DNA of 64,000 nucleotides. Origin: Eumeta japonica. Lineage: Eukaryota; Arthropoda; Insecta; Lepidoptera; Psychidae. The translations under genes were made by a program, and so were the position numbers. The notes under the pieces are model-generated. The model was given only the letters and a program-made list of their open reading frames with translations. It was not told the origin of the DNA and did no database searches. Shown one piece after another: positions 22,457 to 34,139 of the stretch (position 1 is its first letter; every line of letters starts with the position of its first letter). The DNA is taken from contig BGZK01001436.1 of the NCBI GenBank assembly GCA_005406025.1, positions 89,117 through 153,116 on the forward strand, given 5' to 3'.

Positions 22457-23738
22457 TCCGGTGTACCGGTATGAAATGAGCGTTTTTTTGTGAAAATAAA
22501 ATATTAATTTTGATTAGATAAAAAAAATAAATTTATTCAAAATATTGTCCATCACTTTCTACACATTTTGTCCACCTTTTTGGTAATTTGTGGATACCGT
22601 GCCAATAGAAATGTTCTTCTTTTGAAGCAAACCAATCAGACACCCAATTTTCCACTTCCGCGTAGGAATCAAACCGCTGCTCAGCCAATGCGTGTCCCAT
22701 CGATGAAAATAAATGGTAATCGGAAGGAGCCAAGTCCGGTGAATACGGCGGGTGGGGTAGCAACTCCCAGCCAAGTACTTTGATTGTATCCTGAACCTCT
22801 TTTGCTTTGTGTGCAGGTGCATTGTCGTGTAACAAAATTACTTTGCCGTGTCTTCTGGCCCATTCTGGTTGTTTTTCGATCAATGCGTTGTTCAAATCGA
22901 TCATTTGTTGTTTGTAGCAACTAGTATTAACAGTTTCACCAGGTTTTAGGAGTTCATAATACACCACACCCTTCTGATCCCACCAAACACAGAGCATTGC
23001 CTTCTTCCGAAACGATCTGGTTTCGCGGTCGATGCTGATGGTTGTCCCGGATTAACCCATGATTTTCTCCGTTTAGGATTCTTAAAATAAATCCATTTTC
23101 ATCGCCACTGACAATTCGATGCAAACTGATTTTCTTTCGTGTCTTTGAAGCAAAATTTCACAAGTGTTTTTTCGGTTTTCCATTTGTCTTTCATTCAATT
23201 CATGAGGCACCCATTTTCCACACTTTCGAATTTTTCCCATAGCTTTCAAACGGTCTGAAATTGTTTGTTGTGCAACATTTAACATATCTGCCATTTGCTT
23301 CTGACTCAAAGTATCATCTTCATCCAATATTGCTTGCAGTTTAACGTCTTCGAATTTTTTTGGTGGTCTTCCACGTTCTTTATTTCTCACATCAAAATCA
23401 TTACACTTGAATCGTTGAAACCATCTCTTGCATGTTGCTTCTGATAGAGCATGATCACCATATGCTTCGACAAGCATTCGATGTGATTCTGCAGCATTTT
23501 TTTTCAAATGGAAACAAAAAATTAATGCTTTCCGCAAATCATCACTTTCCGGCACAAAATTTGACATTTTTAACACAATCAAAAAATATGATGTTGTTTG
23601 TTTACTAACTCTTAGGTTATTGAATGTTTGACAGATGTCATGCCAACCAAACAGAAAAAAAATGGAGGCTCATTCACAACAAATAACCCCTACCAACACA
23701 TTTGTATCTTAACGCTCACTTCATACCGGTACACCTAA
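22457..23738 (-). mobile_element. mariner-family transposon, mauritiana-like, inactive
   Basis: A complete but dead Tc1/mariner element, 1,282 bp, close to the 1.29 kb usual for Mos1. Terminal inverted repeats of about 28 bp share GGTGTACCGGTATGAA, then A/G, then TGAGCGTT. The outermost three bases differ (TCC left, TTA right). Each end is flanked by TA (22455-22456 and 23739-23740), the standard mariner target duplication. The broken transposase lies on the minus strand. TIR sequence and protein both resemble the mauritiana subfamily of Drosophila Mos1 more than the irritans or mellifera types. Confidence 0.92.
22533..23567 (-). pseudogene. mariner transposase, frameshifted
   Basis: A relic of a roughly 345-residue mariner transposase that cuts and joins DNA at the element's TIRs. 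The start codon at 23567 opens MSNFVPESDDLRKALIFCFH. The N-terminal DNA-binding part follows (helix-turn-helix around AAESHRMLVEAY...ATCKRWFQRF and a second around QKQMADMLNVAQQTISDRL). The C-terminal part (22997-22533) carries the catalytic HDNAPAH Asp and, 34 residues later, the Asp of SPDLAPSDYHLF, giving the D34D signature. It ends GQYFE, as in Mos1. The first catalytic Asp (GDE, codon 23103-23101) sits in a broken stretch. Between about 23150 and 22995 at least three single-base losses shift the frame, so no active enzyme can be made. Confidence 0.92.
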
Positions 23739-23744
23739 TATAAT

Positions 23745-25765
23745 TATGTATATCAAATAATTTCAAATGAATCAGTATATTAAAAAAAAATGGATATTTT
23801 TTCATTCTTTAAATTTTATTTAAATTTAGTTTAAAATGTAAAATAAAGGCAATTTGGGTCTATAACTTATTATTACAATTCAATCAAATAACTGCTATTA
23901 AAACTGACCTCAACCTTACAGAAATTACTGCAATGTCATTTTGAAGCAGAACTATCTTTCGACTGTAACATCATAATAGAAAAAAAATGTTAATACTCCA
24001 CACTTAAACTTAGAAGCCTTGTTGTTTATCAGACTTAATCCATGGCAATAAGTCAGCAGGGTTTTGCGATCTCATTACAAATGACCATGTTGCAAACTAT
24101 TTGCTTTCCACTTACCAAAACTTTAATTTATCCATAATCAGTACTGTCCATAATAATCTGGATATCAGAGTATGAAAACACTTTAAATTTAGTATATTAC
24201 ATTTCTAATGTCCTTCTCACCCTATTCATTATTTGAGCATGTAGCAGGGCAGTATTCGGTTCAAGCATGTGGGACGAAATGCAAGATTTCAGACATACAA
24301 GGTACGTTTACAAAGTGCCATCCTTGCAATTTTCAGATACAAGCAATAACTGAATCCTTCGAAAAGATGCATCAGCATAACAAGTCGTACCAAACATAAA
24401 CTGAGGCAACGTATCATAAGACCTAAAATCATATTTTTAAGTTTTGGAGACGCTCCCACCTCATGAAAATGCAAGGCGGAGTCCCGGCCCAACTTCAATA
24501 ACAACTATAGCATATAAATCTTAAATGACATAATCGATGAACCTACAGGCCTTAATGGATTAAACATGAACACAGTAAAATTTGAATATTTTTCTTTTTG
24601 CATATAAGTCAGTTTCATTAAAGAGCGGGCATGTGCCTTTATCTGCCTTAATGTCATATTCTAAAACCTTATTTTTTTTATTACATTTTCAGTGTTTTAA
24701 GTCAACTTGATCAAAATATCTCTGGTTTAAAATATTTGAATTTGTTTCAACATACACCAAACATAAGGATTGAAACAATCTTTTCTAAATAACCCAATCA
24801 GTTCACTTTTAACTTCCTATAGAAAACCAACATGATCTGTCACACGGGGGTATATCATCAATATAAGTATTTGTTTCGACAGCATAAGCTGCAAGGAGAA
24901 ACTGATTGTGATACCTCTTAATCGATTCTAGGAGACATTGTTTCAATCAAAAATTTGAACACTTCAGACCACCAGTAACGGTAAATAAAATATAGGCTTC
25001 ATAGAATATATTGCAACTGTCTGTGAAGTCCCTTTATACAAATCCGTGAAAAATAATTTTAATGTCACTAAACAAGAAAAAAGATGAATTTGGATTAAGA
25101 TGAATATGATTTTGTATGACTGGTAATTTAATAAGATGACAATAAAATTTAAAGATACTGCTAATTTGGAGTTCATGTACGCATAGAAATGACACAAAAT
25201 TTAGTTATTTTTCTGACCTCATTGAGCACAACATGGTGGTACAGACAGTAAGCTGCTGACTTGTAAGCATCATAGTTATGTCAAATATTTTGATGTATTC
25301 CACTGTAAGTATTCATTATCTTTCATAGTATTCATAATTAGTTTTGAATTAATTTTCTAGAGGCAGAAAACTTTAAATGTTTGCTGAAAATCTATCCCCA
25401 ATTTACCAACTCCTCAACAAGTTTATGAGACATCAACTGAAAATTCATTATTTTTTTAAAATTATTGTACTCCCTAAAGATTTTAATTTTCACAAATTCT
25501 TATTTTCTCAGAAAACCAGAACTGACCCATTACATCACCTAGTTTATTATCAGTCTCACATATAACAAAAATAGTTGATATAATATTGTTACAAGTTGTT
25601 TACTTACAATTAGTGGACGCTGCTACAATGTTACAAAACAATTTATTCTGTGAGACCCCGGCTGGTTTTTTACTTTCAAACAGCTAATAGATTCTAGAAA
25701 TTTAAGTTTGAACTTAATAAAATAAGAGATTTCGAATGATTAAAGTTTATACCATAAAGATTCAA
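23745..25765. other. AT-rich stretch, UTR- or intron-like
   Basis: No confident exon. The part from about 24200 to 24500 is less AT-rich and open in short frames on both strands, as a 3' untranslated region or decayed gene might be. I could not assign it. Confidence 0.4.
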
Positions 25766-25768
25766 ATT

Positions 25769-25820
25769 TAGAGGCATAACCAAACTATGAGCTATTGCTC
25801 ATAGTTTGGTTATGCCTCTA
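25769..25820. repeat. perfect 24-bp-stem hairpin
   Basis: Arms TAGAGGCATAACCAAACTAT plus GAGC (25769-25792) and their exact reverse complement (25797-25820) are separated by a four-base loop, TATT. No mismatch occurs in 24 pairs. Neither arm has an obvious partner elsewhere in the window. Confidence 0.97.
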
Positions 25821-26479
25821 TTATAGGTTTGTTATTACGAAAACATCAATATATTGTTGATGCAGTTTTCTTGGGCTATTTCAAACAATTTATGTTACAG
25901 TTCAAATTGTTTATATATGAATAAACTAAGATATCAACAGTTTTATTTATTTGAAAATATATGTTGCTGAACCCTTTTATCACAGTTTGTTTGTTTGTAC
26001 GAACATTTAGCCTTAACCTGTAACCTAATGATTGCTTAATAGAAAGAACTGATCCCCAGTATCAAAATTAAATTTGCATCAGTGGTGTCAATGTGAGGAT
26101 TCAGACAAAATTTTCATGATCTGTATCTTCTATTAGTTTTATTTGACTCTCTAACACATATGAGTTTCATGATTCTGCTTTTAACAAATGGAACATTGGC
26201 TTTTTATGCTATTGTGAAAAAAAAATAGATTTGAAATTATGGTATTTCTGTGCCCTTGCACAGGCAGTACTTTAAGATGGAGAACTATTTTACAAGGTTA
26301 TAGTCCTTTTTTTAAAATAACAGTTCTGTCATAGTAGTAATTGTACAAAATCTACTCTATCGAAATGGTGAACCCTGTTTGTGTTGATATCAAACTTTTT
26401 AGAAAAGAGAGACTTAAGTAGCATATCCCAACTAGTTGTCTAGATTTGCCTAGAAATGCCTATGGGTTGTCTAGATTTT

Positions 26480-26983
26480 TCAAAGCGCAGTTATAGTTGC
26501 TGTTGAACTCCAGATATAAGCGACCATATTGCAGCTGCAGTCTGCAGTTCCTTTCTGCATACAAGGGAAATCTAACAAAATATAAATCATGGGTTTAAGT
26601 TTGATAAACTCCTTCCCATCAGGCTGGTATTTCAATATTAGGAAGTTTGGAAATTTTAACTTTGAAGGAATTTTGTAATATTTGTCTTCAACTAATGAAG
26701 TCACCCTGGTTATCGTTATTATATAACAATAAAATATCCAATTGAATATTCTCGTAATCTTCAAACCTACTCATGAACCTGTCCTTCCACGTCCGCAGAA
26801 CTTCCGAATCGCCGAGAGCAAACTTGCTGGGTCGTTGGCGAAATTAATGAAACGGATTAGTCTACCTTTTAAATTATCCCTCTCATTAATCAAACGCTTT
26901 GATTCGTCGCCCTGCATCGTGAATGCTTCGCCAACGCACTTATAGCAGCACAAACAACTTAAACATACGCGGATTTAGATGAA
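26480..26983 (-). CDS. hypothetical coding-like region (exon or decayed gene)
   Basis: Two successive minus-strand open frames with protein-like composition. The first, down to 26771, includes CLCCYKCVGEAFTMQGDESK, then RLINERDNLKGRLIRFINFA and DPASLLSAIRKFCGRGRTGS, with several Cys near its start. The second (26764-26480) includes VEDKYYKIPSKLKFPNF and KYQPDGKEFIKLKP. They are in different frames, so a frameshift or short intron would be needed to join them. A possible acceptor (TTTTATTTTACAG) lies near 27284. The Cys cluster suggests a metal-binding finger, but the spacing fits no family I know. It may be an exon of a host gene or a transposon relic. Confidence 0.28.
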
Positions 26984-26984
26984 A

Positions 26985-28980
26985 ACGCAAGAAACGTTCA
27001 AAATAAACAAAAGACTGTTTACATGCACGGTCAAAACAAATTCCCGCGTTTTCAACCTTTGCCTTATCTATGGTACGTCCGATCCGACCATAGCATCTGT
27101 AATTGAAATGTTGAATTCTAATATCTCACTTTGTTTTTTGGGATGATTTTCAATAATTTTATTGAAAATAAGCCTCAGTTTTTGTTTTCGTTTTCTGCAA
27201 TAGCTAGTAACTGTAATTCGAGACTCGCGGTAAGAAAACATGTCGATTTAACTACTTGGGTTAGAAACACCACAAGTTCTGTAAAATAAAAGAAAAAGGC
27301 TGATTACAAAAAATCTGCTCTTAATTTACGACCTTTTAACGTAGTGCCTTGTGTTTTATTTGATTTTTTATTTGCGTTAAAAGAAAAAGTTACCTTTTTT
27401 AATAGATTGCTAAATTATTAAAAGTTAATTATTTTTTAATAGAGGAAACATTCAATACGTGTTAATATAATAAAACATATATTTTTTTTACTTTTTACAT
27501 TTTATCAGATGCGCCCCCTTTGCTTAGAAATGTAGTATAACTTGTTATGAGTATATATAAGTACATATTAGCTTTTTAAAATTCTGATTAAGGGTGTCAT
27601 ACTTTACTTGTCCACTCTGGGTCACCGCGATTCGAGAGCTGCCCACAGCCATTATAATCAATCCGGTGATGACCGACGACTTTTTTGTAATTTGCAAGGC
27701 GATTTTAAAGCCACAACCACCATTCATATGAAAGCATTGCGTGATTCAGGCGCAATTTTACCCACGTTAGAAACCGTAAACATAAAAACAGCGACCCTCT
27801 TTTCAATAGTCACATCATAAATAAACAGAGTAAGAATTAAAATAAATACTACAGCGACGTTTTTATTCAAAACTATAAAATTATTGATTTATCGATTCTG
27901 TCTGCCCGTAGCCACTCAGTGCTACTTACTATTGCTATTTATAATACGGAAACCCTTGATCTACGACCACCTACATAGTTTCAAGTATTCTAATAATACT
28001 TTGAACTAATAAGCACAATTTTAAGTCATCGATGATCGACATGAGCGTACTTCATGATCCATCGATCATTAAATCGATTCACTAATGGATTTGTTTATTA
28101 TTTTATATCGAATCTGCAAACTGGGCTGCTAAATTCTTTTCATTCGGGCGCCAGTTTAGGTAATTTTTTTTTGTGTATATAAAATTATACATTGCCTGAA
28201 AATTTATTATATAAGCACCTCGTTAATTAAGTACTTGACATTTTTCGCTGAATATTATTGTAAAATGCTTTGATTGTCTAGAACTTCTCAAAACTCCTGT
28301 ATATTCATTTTAGAAAATAACTCGAAATAGATTTCGTAAGGCAATAGGAGCTACGAATGATCTTTGCAATAACAATACAATTCATTTTCTAACATAAGAT
28401 CCGGAGCACTTGTAACTAAACTAATCATATATTTTCCCATATGTAACTATAACCATTTATCTTCTGGCATTATTCTTTTTAAGTAATTGCGGTATATGAA
28501 CGATCAGTGCTTTGCCAACTAAATCAGACGGCCAGCGACTAGGCGGGCGCTACTAAGTCGTAGGTCCGGGACGTTGTCACTGCATCGTGGACGATGGTCG
28601 TTAGCAGTCCTTCTCGTCACAGAAACACCTCAATCTTAAATAACATTGCGGTAAGGTGCATGCACCCGCAATGGAATTACAAATGTCCGACACACCCATT
28701 AATCCAAACGTAGGCACATAATAACTACGGGAGGTCAGGAAGTTCGCGGAATAGAGGCCATGGCGGACGCTGGGCGTAACCATTTACCCCACGCACCTGC
28801 AAAGCCACTTTTCATTAGTGTAATCACCAAGTTATGCCCCAATCGAACCATTAGTGTACCAGATGTTATCAAATATACAAGTCAATTTGGAAAATGCAAA
28901 GTGTAATAAACCAAATCCGAGCAATTATATATCAACAATTATATATAAATATACCTATTTTAGCATATTTTCGGCATATT
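26985..28980. other. mostly AT-rich stretch without a supported gene
   Basis: Two moderately GC-rich patches (27600-27740 and 28515-28800) contain short open frames on both strands without recognisable domains. The second may be part of a dispersed repeat. Confidence 0.45.
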
Positions 28981-28983
28981 TAA

Positions 28984-29536
28984 GGTTCCGTATCTCAAAA
29001 GGAAAGACGGAACCCTTATAGGATGACTTTATTGTCCGTCCGTCTGTCTGTCAAAACCCTTTATCTCGGAAACGCGTGAAGGTATCCAATTGAAATTAAA
29101 ACCATATACTCAAGTCTACAGTTTCTTAAATGTATGAAAATATCAAACTTTTAAGTTAACGCGAAAAAAAAGATCCAGCAATTTATGCCTTATATTTTGA
29201 CAATCTCAAGGGAATCAAAATTTATAGGGTATTTTCGGTTAACCTAGAACTATGAAATATGAAATCAAGTAATGCCGTATTATACTACAAGTATAGGAAA
29301 CAATTCGAAAATCATACATTTACATTTAAAACATAAAAGTAACTTTGATTAGGTTACCTAACTGATTTAGGTACGAACTGTTAGTATAACAATAATTTCC
29401 TATAAATATGTAGTTTGGAAGCTGTATTTCAGGAAAAACTCGGAAAAAACTGCGAGACTCGATTCCTGAACTATTTATAATATGTACCTGAAAATTTGTA
29501 CGGAACCCTCGGTGGGCGAGTTCGACTCGCACTTGT
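28984..29536 (+). repeat. lepidopteran 'GGTTCCGTA...CTCGCACTTG' dispersed repeat
   Basis: A full-length-looking copy of about 550 bp. It opens GGTTCCGTATCTCAAAAGGA with ACGGAACCCTTATAGGATGA following, has the characteristic TTGTCCGTCCGTCTGTCTGT run, CCCTTTATCTCGGAAACGCG, and closes GTACGGAACCCTCGGTGGGC ... GACTCGCACTTG. This repeat is very widespread in moths and butterflies (from memory). GGTTCCGTA at the left and TACGGAACC near the right make an inverted pair, and the repeat has no coding capacity. Confidence 0.85.
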
Positions 29537-29539
29537 TTT

Positions 29540-31828
29540 GAGAGTATAAAGGAACTGTTTGATCGACATAAGAAATGTGTTGGGGTTGAGCGTAAATATA
29601 ATAAAACAAAAAAAGTGGCATTTTCTATTTTTCACTTTCCTCTCTATTCCGTGAAGTTTTTCACCTCGCTTCTTGCAGTAAAAAGCGTATTTGCCTAATA
29701 TAAGTAAGTTACACATCTAGTAACATTGAAAATAGACAAGCCGAGGACGAGACAAGAATGAAAACGATGATGGGGACTAAAATAAAAAAAATAAGTGCAC
29801 AAAGGGACCGACTGTCGACACCTAAGTACCTCAAGTTCGTCATCGTCAACTTGTCTAAACATAACTTATCACCTCCCGAGGCCTAAACGTACGACAACGT
29901 TTCATCTAGCTCCTCGACCGTAGCTGTTATCGACTATTTTCTTTAGGTGGTCAGGGCATCTGCATCTAAAACATGCTCTATCTTGGTACGTGACTAAACT
30001 GTGAACGCTCCAAAAGCGAAAATAAACACAATATGTGTCAGCATGATATGTTAATGACCTTTATCTAAACTAAACAGGTATGAACTTGGCTACTTTATCG
30101 TAAAAAATCGGACTAGCGAGAGTCGGTATGATATATGTGTTTAGTTCTTCAGATACGTATATACATTTAACGTTCCAATGTTTTTGTGTACGATATGGAG
30201 TTTGTAAAATGTGTTAGAAAATTTTAACTACATTGAAACAAAAATGTCATGTAATACTACTTGCATTTTTTTGTAATACCTTTGTATCTACGAAAACAAT
30301 TAATTAAACTTTATTTTTAATATGTAATAACACCTTTAGGGATGTATAAAACAAAATAAGAGCAAAATTTCATATTACAGAAACGCGATTCAAAGGCAAT
30401 GGCAAGCCAAAAAAAAAGCAAATTACAACTTTAATTTTTTGATGAACGCAAACATCAGAATTTCCTTGGCGTGATGGCTCTTAATCATCCACTCTGGCCC
30501 TGAATCGAGATCTGTTATCACTAATATGCGCCACTAACAACCAAGACCGATAAGCTCTCATACATCCGGAGAAAAAAAAATCGGTTTAAGTTGAAAACTG
30601 TGTTAAGGAATCATCCATAAATTACGTCACACTTCACGCGCTTTGTAATTTTTATAAAATGTTTGACTTGAGTACTCTTAACGTATTGAAAAACAACTTT
30701 AAATTGAAATATACATATAAAATTATACATTGCAATAGACTCAAAACATGTTTTTATTGGATAACCTTAATAATAATGAATAAATGACTTTAAAGTGCCA
30801 TTTTAACTCAATAATTCCGAAATTTAAAATATGTGACATCACGCTAGGGGCAGAGAGATATTATGTTCAGATGAAATTAGGACAATAAGGACAAGAGGAG
30901 GGTCTCTGAAAATCATGAAATTCGTGTGATGTAACTTATGAATGATCCTTTATCTTTATAACTTATGAAGTAAATTCTATGATTCTATGATTTTTTTTTA
31001 AATTTTTCCACAGAAAATAATGTATGTACATAAACTCTCTATTTTCAACAGTCACTATGACAATACTTAAATAATCGAGAATGTAACAAAATTTTCAGTT
31101 ACAGCAGAAAAAAGATAGAAATATTTAAAAAAACCATCGATTTGGCAAACTATACCATTGTCATCAAAATCTACAAGCTAAATCCACAAGTTTGTAAAAC
31201 GTTACCGACTAATACTCATATGAATCCAGCATGAACCGTAGACATCTGCTTGTCTTTTTATATTGAGAATTAACATCTGTTACGATATCGACGAGTCATA
31301 TGAGAATCAGTTAAATAACAGAGTCGGTTAAAAAGACGTCCAATTTCTCGAAAAGAAAGAGATGACATTACGAATAGATTTGTCGTTTCTCTCCATCTTT
31401 TCCCTGTAACCTCGTCATTATCCATTTTATTATTTTCCTCAATTTCTGAAAAGACTTCCATCTATTTGCACAGCCGTGTCACTTGACAGCGAGAATTCGC
31501 GAATAAACTGAACGCGACTGTACAACTACTGATCGTTGTGGATTTAAAATAACAAATCCAAGGTTGACAATGAGTAATACCAGAGAAAATCTCATTTAGC
31601 AGTAGAGAGAGACAAAGATACATAGTTTTCTTGCTTATTCCTTGGAATTTAGTTTAATAATACAAAGTTTTAGAAATTGTGTAAAGAATCATAGGAAATA
31701 ATTATTTTATTTTTACATTTATTAATTAAAGAATAAATTAACTACTAGATAAATTACGTCCTTTGAAACTAGTGCGATAGATAGTGACTCTGTACGTTCA
31801 TATTTCATATTCATATTGATAAAAAAAA
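29540..31828. other. AT-rich non-coding stretch
   Basis: No gene supported. Contains simple A/T runs only. Confidence 0.5.
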
Positions 31829-31829
31829 A

Positions 31830-32200
31830 TTGGTTGCCTGTAAAGTCGGTATACGGGCGAAAGTTTTACGTGACAACGACTTTGAGTGGTAAAATCATTT
31901 TAATGTGAATATTCATTCGTATAGTAGGAAGAAGGATGAAATAATAGTAACAATTTAAAACATTTATTTATACAAAGAATTATATTTAAAACATTAATTT
32001 ATACAAAGAATCTCGCACTGAATTTCATATTAACAAAATTTTATTTTACCTTTACACATACATACGTATTTATATACAAATATAACTACCTTCACATTAT
32101 CACTACACAATCGTTTTACAATTAACTGGCAACGTGTAAACTTGTATGCAGGCGCCTAAGCGAAATAGAAGCGCAAGACATGAACCGGTGTGTATGTCTA

Positions 32201-32232
<32 letters not shown>

Positions 32233-32449
32233 GCTCTTAGGCGGGCTAACTGTGCTCGAGTGGAAGGGACGCGTGCCTTTCAGTTTTATGTCTGTCTCTC
32301 TCGCTCTTAGGCGGGCTAACCATGCCGAGTGGAAGGGACGCGTGCCTCTCACTCGCTCTCATTGTGAGCGCATAACGTGAGCGGAGCGTAACGCAGTTTC
32401 TTGAAGTGTCACCCGGCAAACCAATTTATAAGACGTTGTCACGTCAAAA
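31830..32449 (-). repeat. unclassified TIR-bearing repeat, copy B
   Basis: The reverse-orientation relative of 4092-4555. It starts GGTTGCCTGTAAAGTCGG, then TTTTACGTGACAACGACTTT, includes the same ~35-bp internal duplication and ends AAGACGTTGTCACGTCAAAA. It is about 155 bp longer than copy A, mainly because of a (TC)n run (about 32199-32225) and a 70-bp tandem duplication (32225-32350). About 240 bp at the left end is nearly identical to copy A by eye. Confidence 0.75.
32199..32350. repeat. (TC)n tract plus 70-bp tandem duplication
   Basis: A pure TC run is followed by two copies of a 70-bp unit, each with CTCTCGCTCTTAGGCGGGCT then GAGTGGAAGGGACGCGTGCC (starting near 32228 and 32298). It lies inside repeat copy B and explains most of that copy's extra length. 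Confidence 0.9.
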
Positions 32450-33930
32450 TGTAATGTACAATATTTTTAAATTACCTGAACAAAATATATCATAAAAGTT
32501 TGACGAAAGTGATATTTAACGAAAGTAAGTATTTAAGGTATTCTTGATTTTTTATACCAAAAGAAAATTGTTTGATCTGCTGTTATTGAATTCCCGCATA
32601 ACAAAATTGCTAAAGTTATAAACAATTTACTAAAAATAGAAGAGGAGTTATGTTTTTTTACAAATAAGTCCCACACTAGTGCAGATATATTTACTTGCTC
32701 CGATTAATTTGAAGACTAACTGATCTCGTTCTTTTTTATTTATTAAACAAAAAACAACCGACAGCTATCTAAGTTCATGGTAAAAAAAAAGTTATTTAAA
32801 AAATCCGTTATCGGCATCACCTTGTTAAGTAAAAATAAATGGCTAACTAAACAAACGATCAAAAGAGTTTTCTTGTAACATATAAAGGAAGTTAGTTGGC
32901 CGAGCGGCCATAAATTCCAACGGTTTATTTATAATCACAATATCCAAAGAAGGGCTCGAGTATCTACTTCCTGCGCAGGAGTCGCTACGAAAAATAATGC
33001 TACATACAGGGATCGCTTCCTGGTGCGACTTATTGTGGTATCAAAAATCATTTATTTCGTTTATTAATACATATTAATTAATACGTTTTATAAACTTTTC
33101 ACAGTAAACAGTAAATTTTAATATTTGGAAATATTCGAATATCATTAGTTACTGTTTGGATTAGTTAAATAACGATATATGTAGTATCAGCTGTCTGAAT
33201 ACCTAATTTTTATTTTCTAAACGAGCCCCAATGATGAACTACATCAATTATTTATAGTTCTAATTTTTTTAATTAAATTATTATAGTCATTTTTTATATT
33301 TTGCTATAAAGTTATATTAAGTAAGAAAAAACTATTTAACGATTTATTTAAATCACACTGAATCTAAGGCCACATTACGTTAATGTCACACACATGGACA
33401 ACGAAATTGTACATTTTTTCCGATACTACAAAAATATAATCTACTTAAAATGATCTAACCCTCTAGCCAGTGGTTTGGGAATTTAGTGAATTTTAAATAA
33501 AAAGGAAAATTTTGTTAACTCTTACCAAACTTACATTTAATTCTAAAGTTAATCCGATTCTAACTTAAACCGGTATAGTTAATAGTATACGAGGCAAATG
33601 GAAAACTGGTCGACCTTCTTCTTCTAGTATTAGTAATTATTATCTGGAGGCTTTTATCAGTTATTACGTGTAGAATTTCGTTAACCATCTCAGAAATAAC
33701 CATGGTGAAAGTAACACCACAGGCAATATCACCGTCGAAATGCGAGAACATAAAGTCAAGCCGGCACTTTTATGGTATGCAATAAAATGTCATTTAAACC
33801 TTTTGGAATTATCGAAGATTATGCACTTGTTAATTAATTGCAGCGATAGGGATTCCCGATTTCTATTTGAAAATGTAAAATAAATATTGAGCGTTTTAAA
33901 ATCTTCGTTGAATAGTTAAGGTTGGAATGA
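32450..33930. other. AT-rich stretch; tRNA-like A-box at 32897
   Basis: TTGGCCGAGCGG at 32896-32907 is an excellent tRNA A-box of the Leu/Ser type. The would-be B-box (GGCTCGAGTAT, about 32954) is poor and no acceptor stem pairs, so this is at best a decayed tRNA or SINE. Otherwise nothing. Confidence 0.35.
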
Positions 33931-33990
33931 AAGGAAATGAATACACACGGAATATTTTTCAATGCAGAAAAATATTTTACACATTTTATA

Positions 33991-34131
33991 TTATTGTTTT
34001 CTTTTTATTCTATCGAAAACAGAAGAAAAGAGAAAAACCCCAAGACCTTCGCTGTGGAAGACGAGATTGTAGAATGTCTCATCAAATGGGGTGATTACAA
34101 AAACCTGGCACAGCAATTATTTGAAAAATAA
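33991..34131 (+). CDS. possible terminal exon, hypothetical protein
   Basis: After a pyrimidine-rich run (TTATTGTTTTCTTTTTATTC) and ...AAAACAG at about 34021, the frame reads RRKEKNPKTFAVEDEIVECL, then IKWGDYKNLAQQLFEK, then stop. Acidic and lysine-rich with sensible codons, it looks more like protein than the surroundings. AATAAA overlaps the stop codon (about 34127). I do not recognise the family. If real, the exon starts near 34022 and earlier exons lie upstream on the plus strand. It may equally be a transposon relic or chance. Confidence 0.25.
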   Translation, partial: LLFSFYSIENRRKEKNPKTFAVEDEIVECLIKWGDYKNLAQQLFEK

Positions 34132-34139
34132 AGTCGAGT

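Noticed and set aside
22559..22920. Extra open frames on both strands inside the mariner
   Set aside because: Shadows of the transposase relic in other frames.
32122..32380. Arg/Ser-rich open frames on both strands
   Set aside because: Translations of the TC tract and the 70-bp tandem duplication.
32893..32965. tRNA-Ser/Leu-like A-box at 32897
   Set aside because: The B-box is poor and acceptor-stem pairing is absent, so not called as a tRNA gene.
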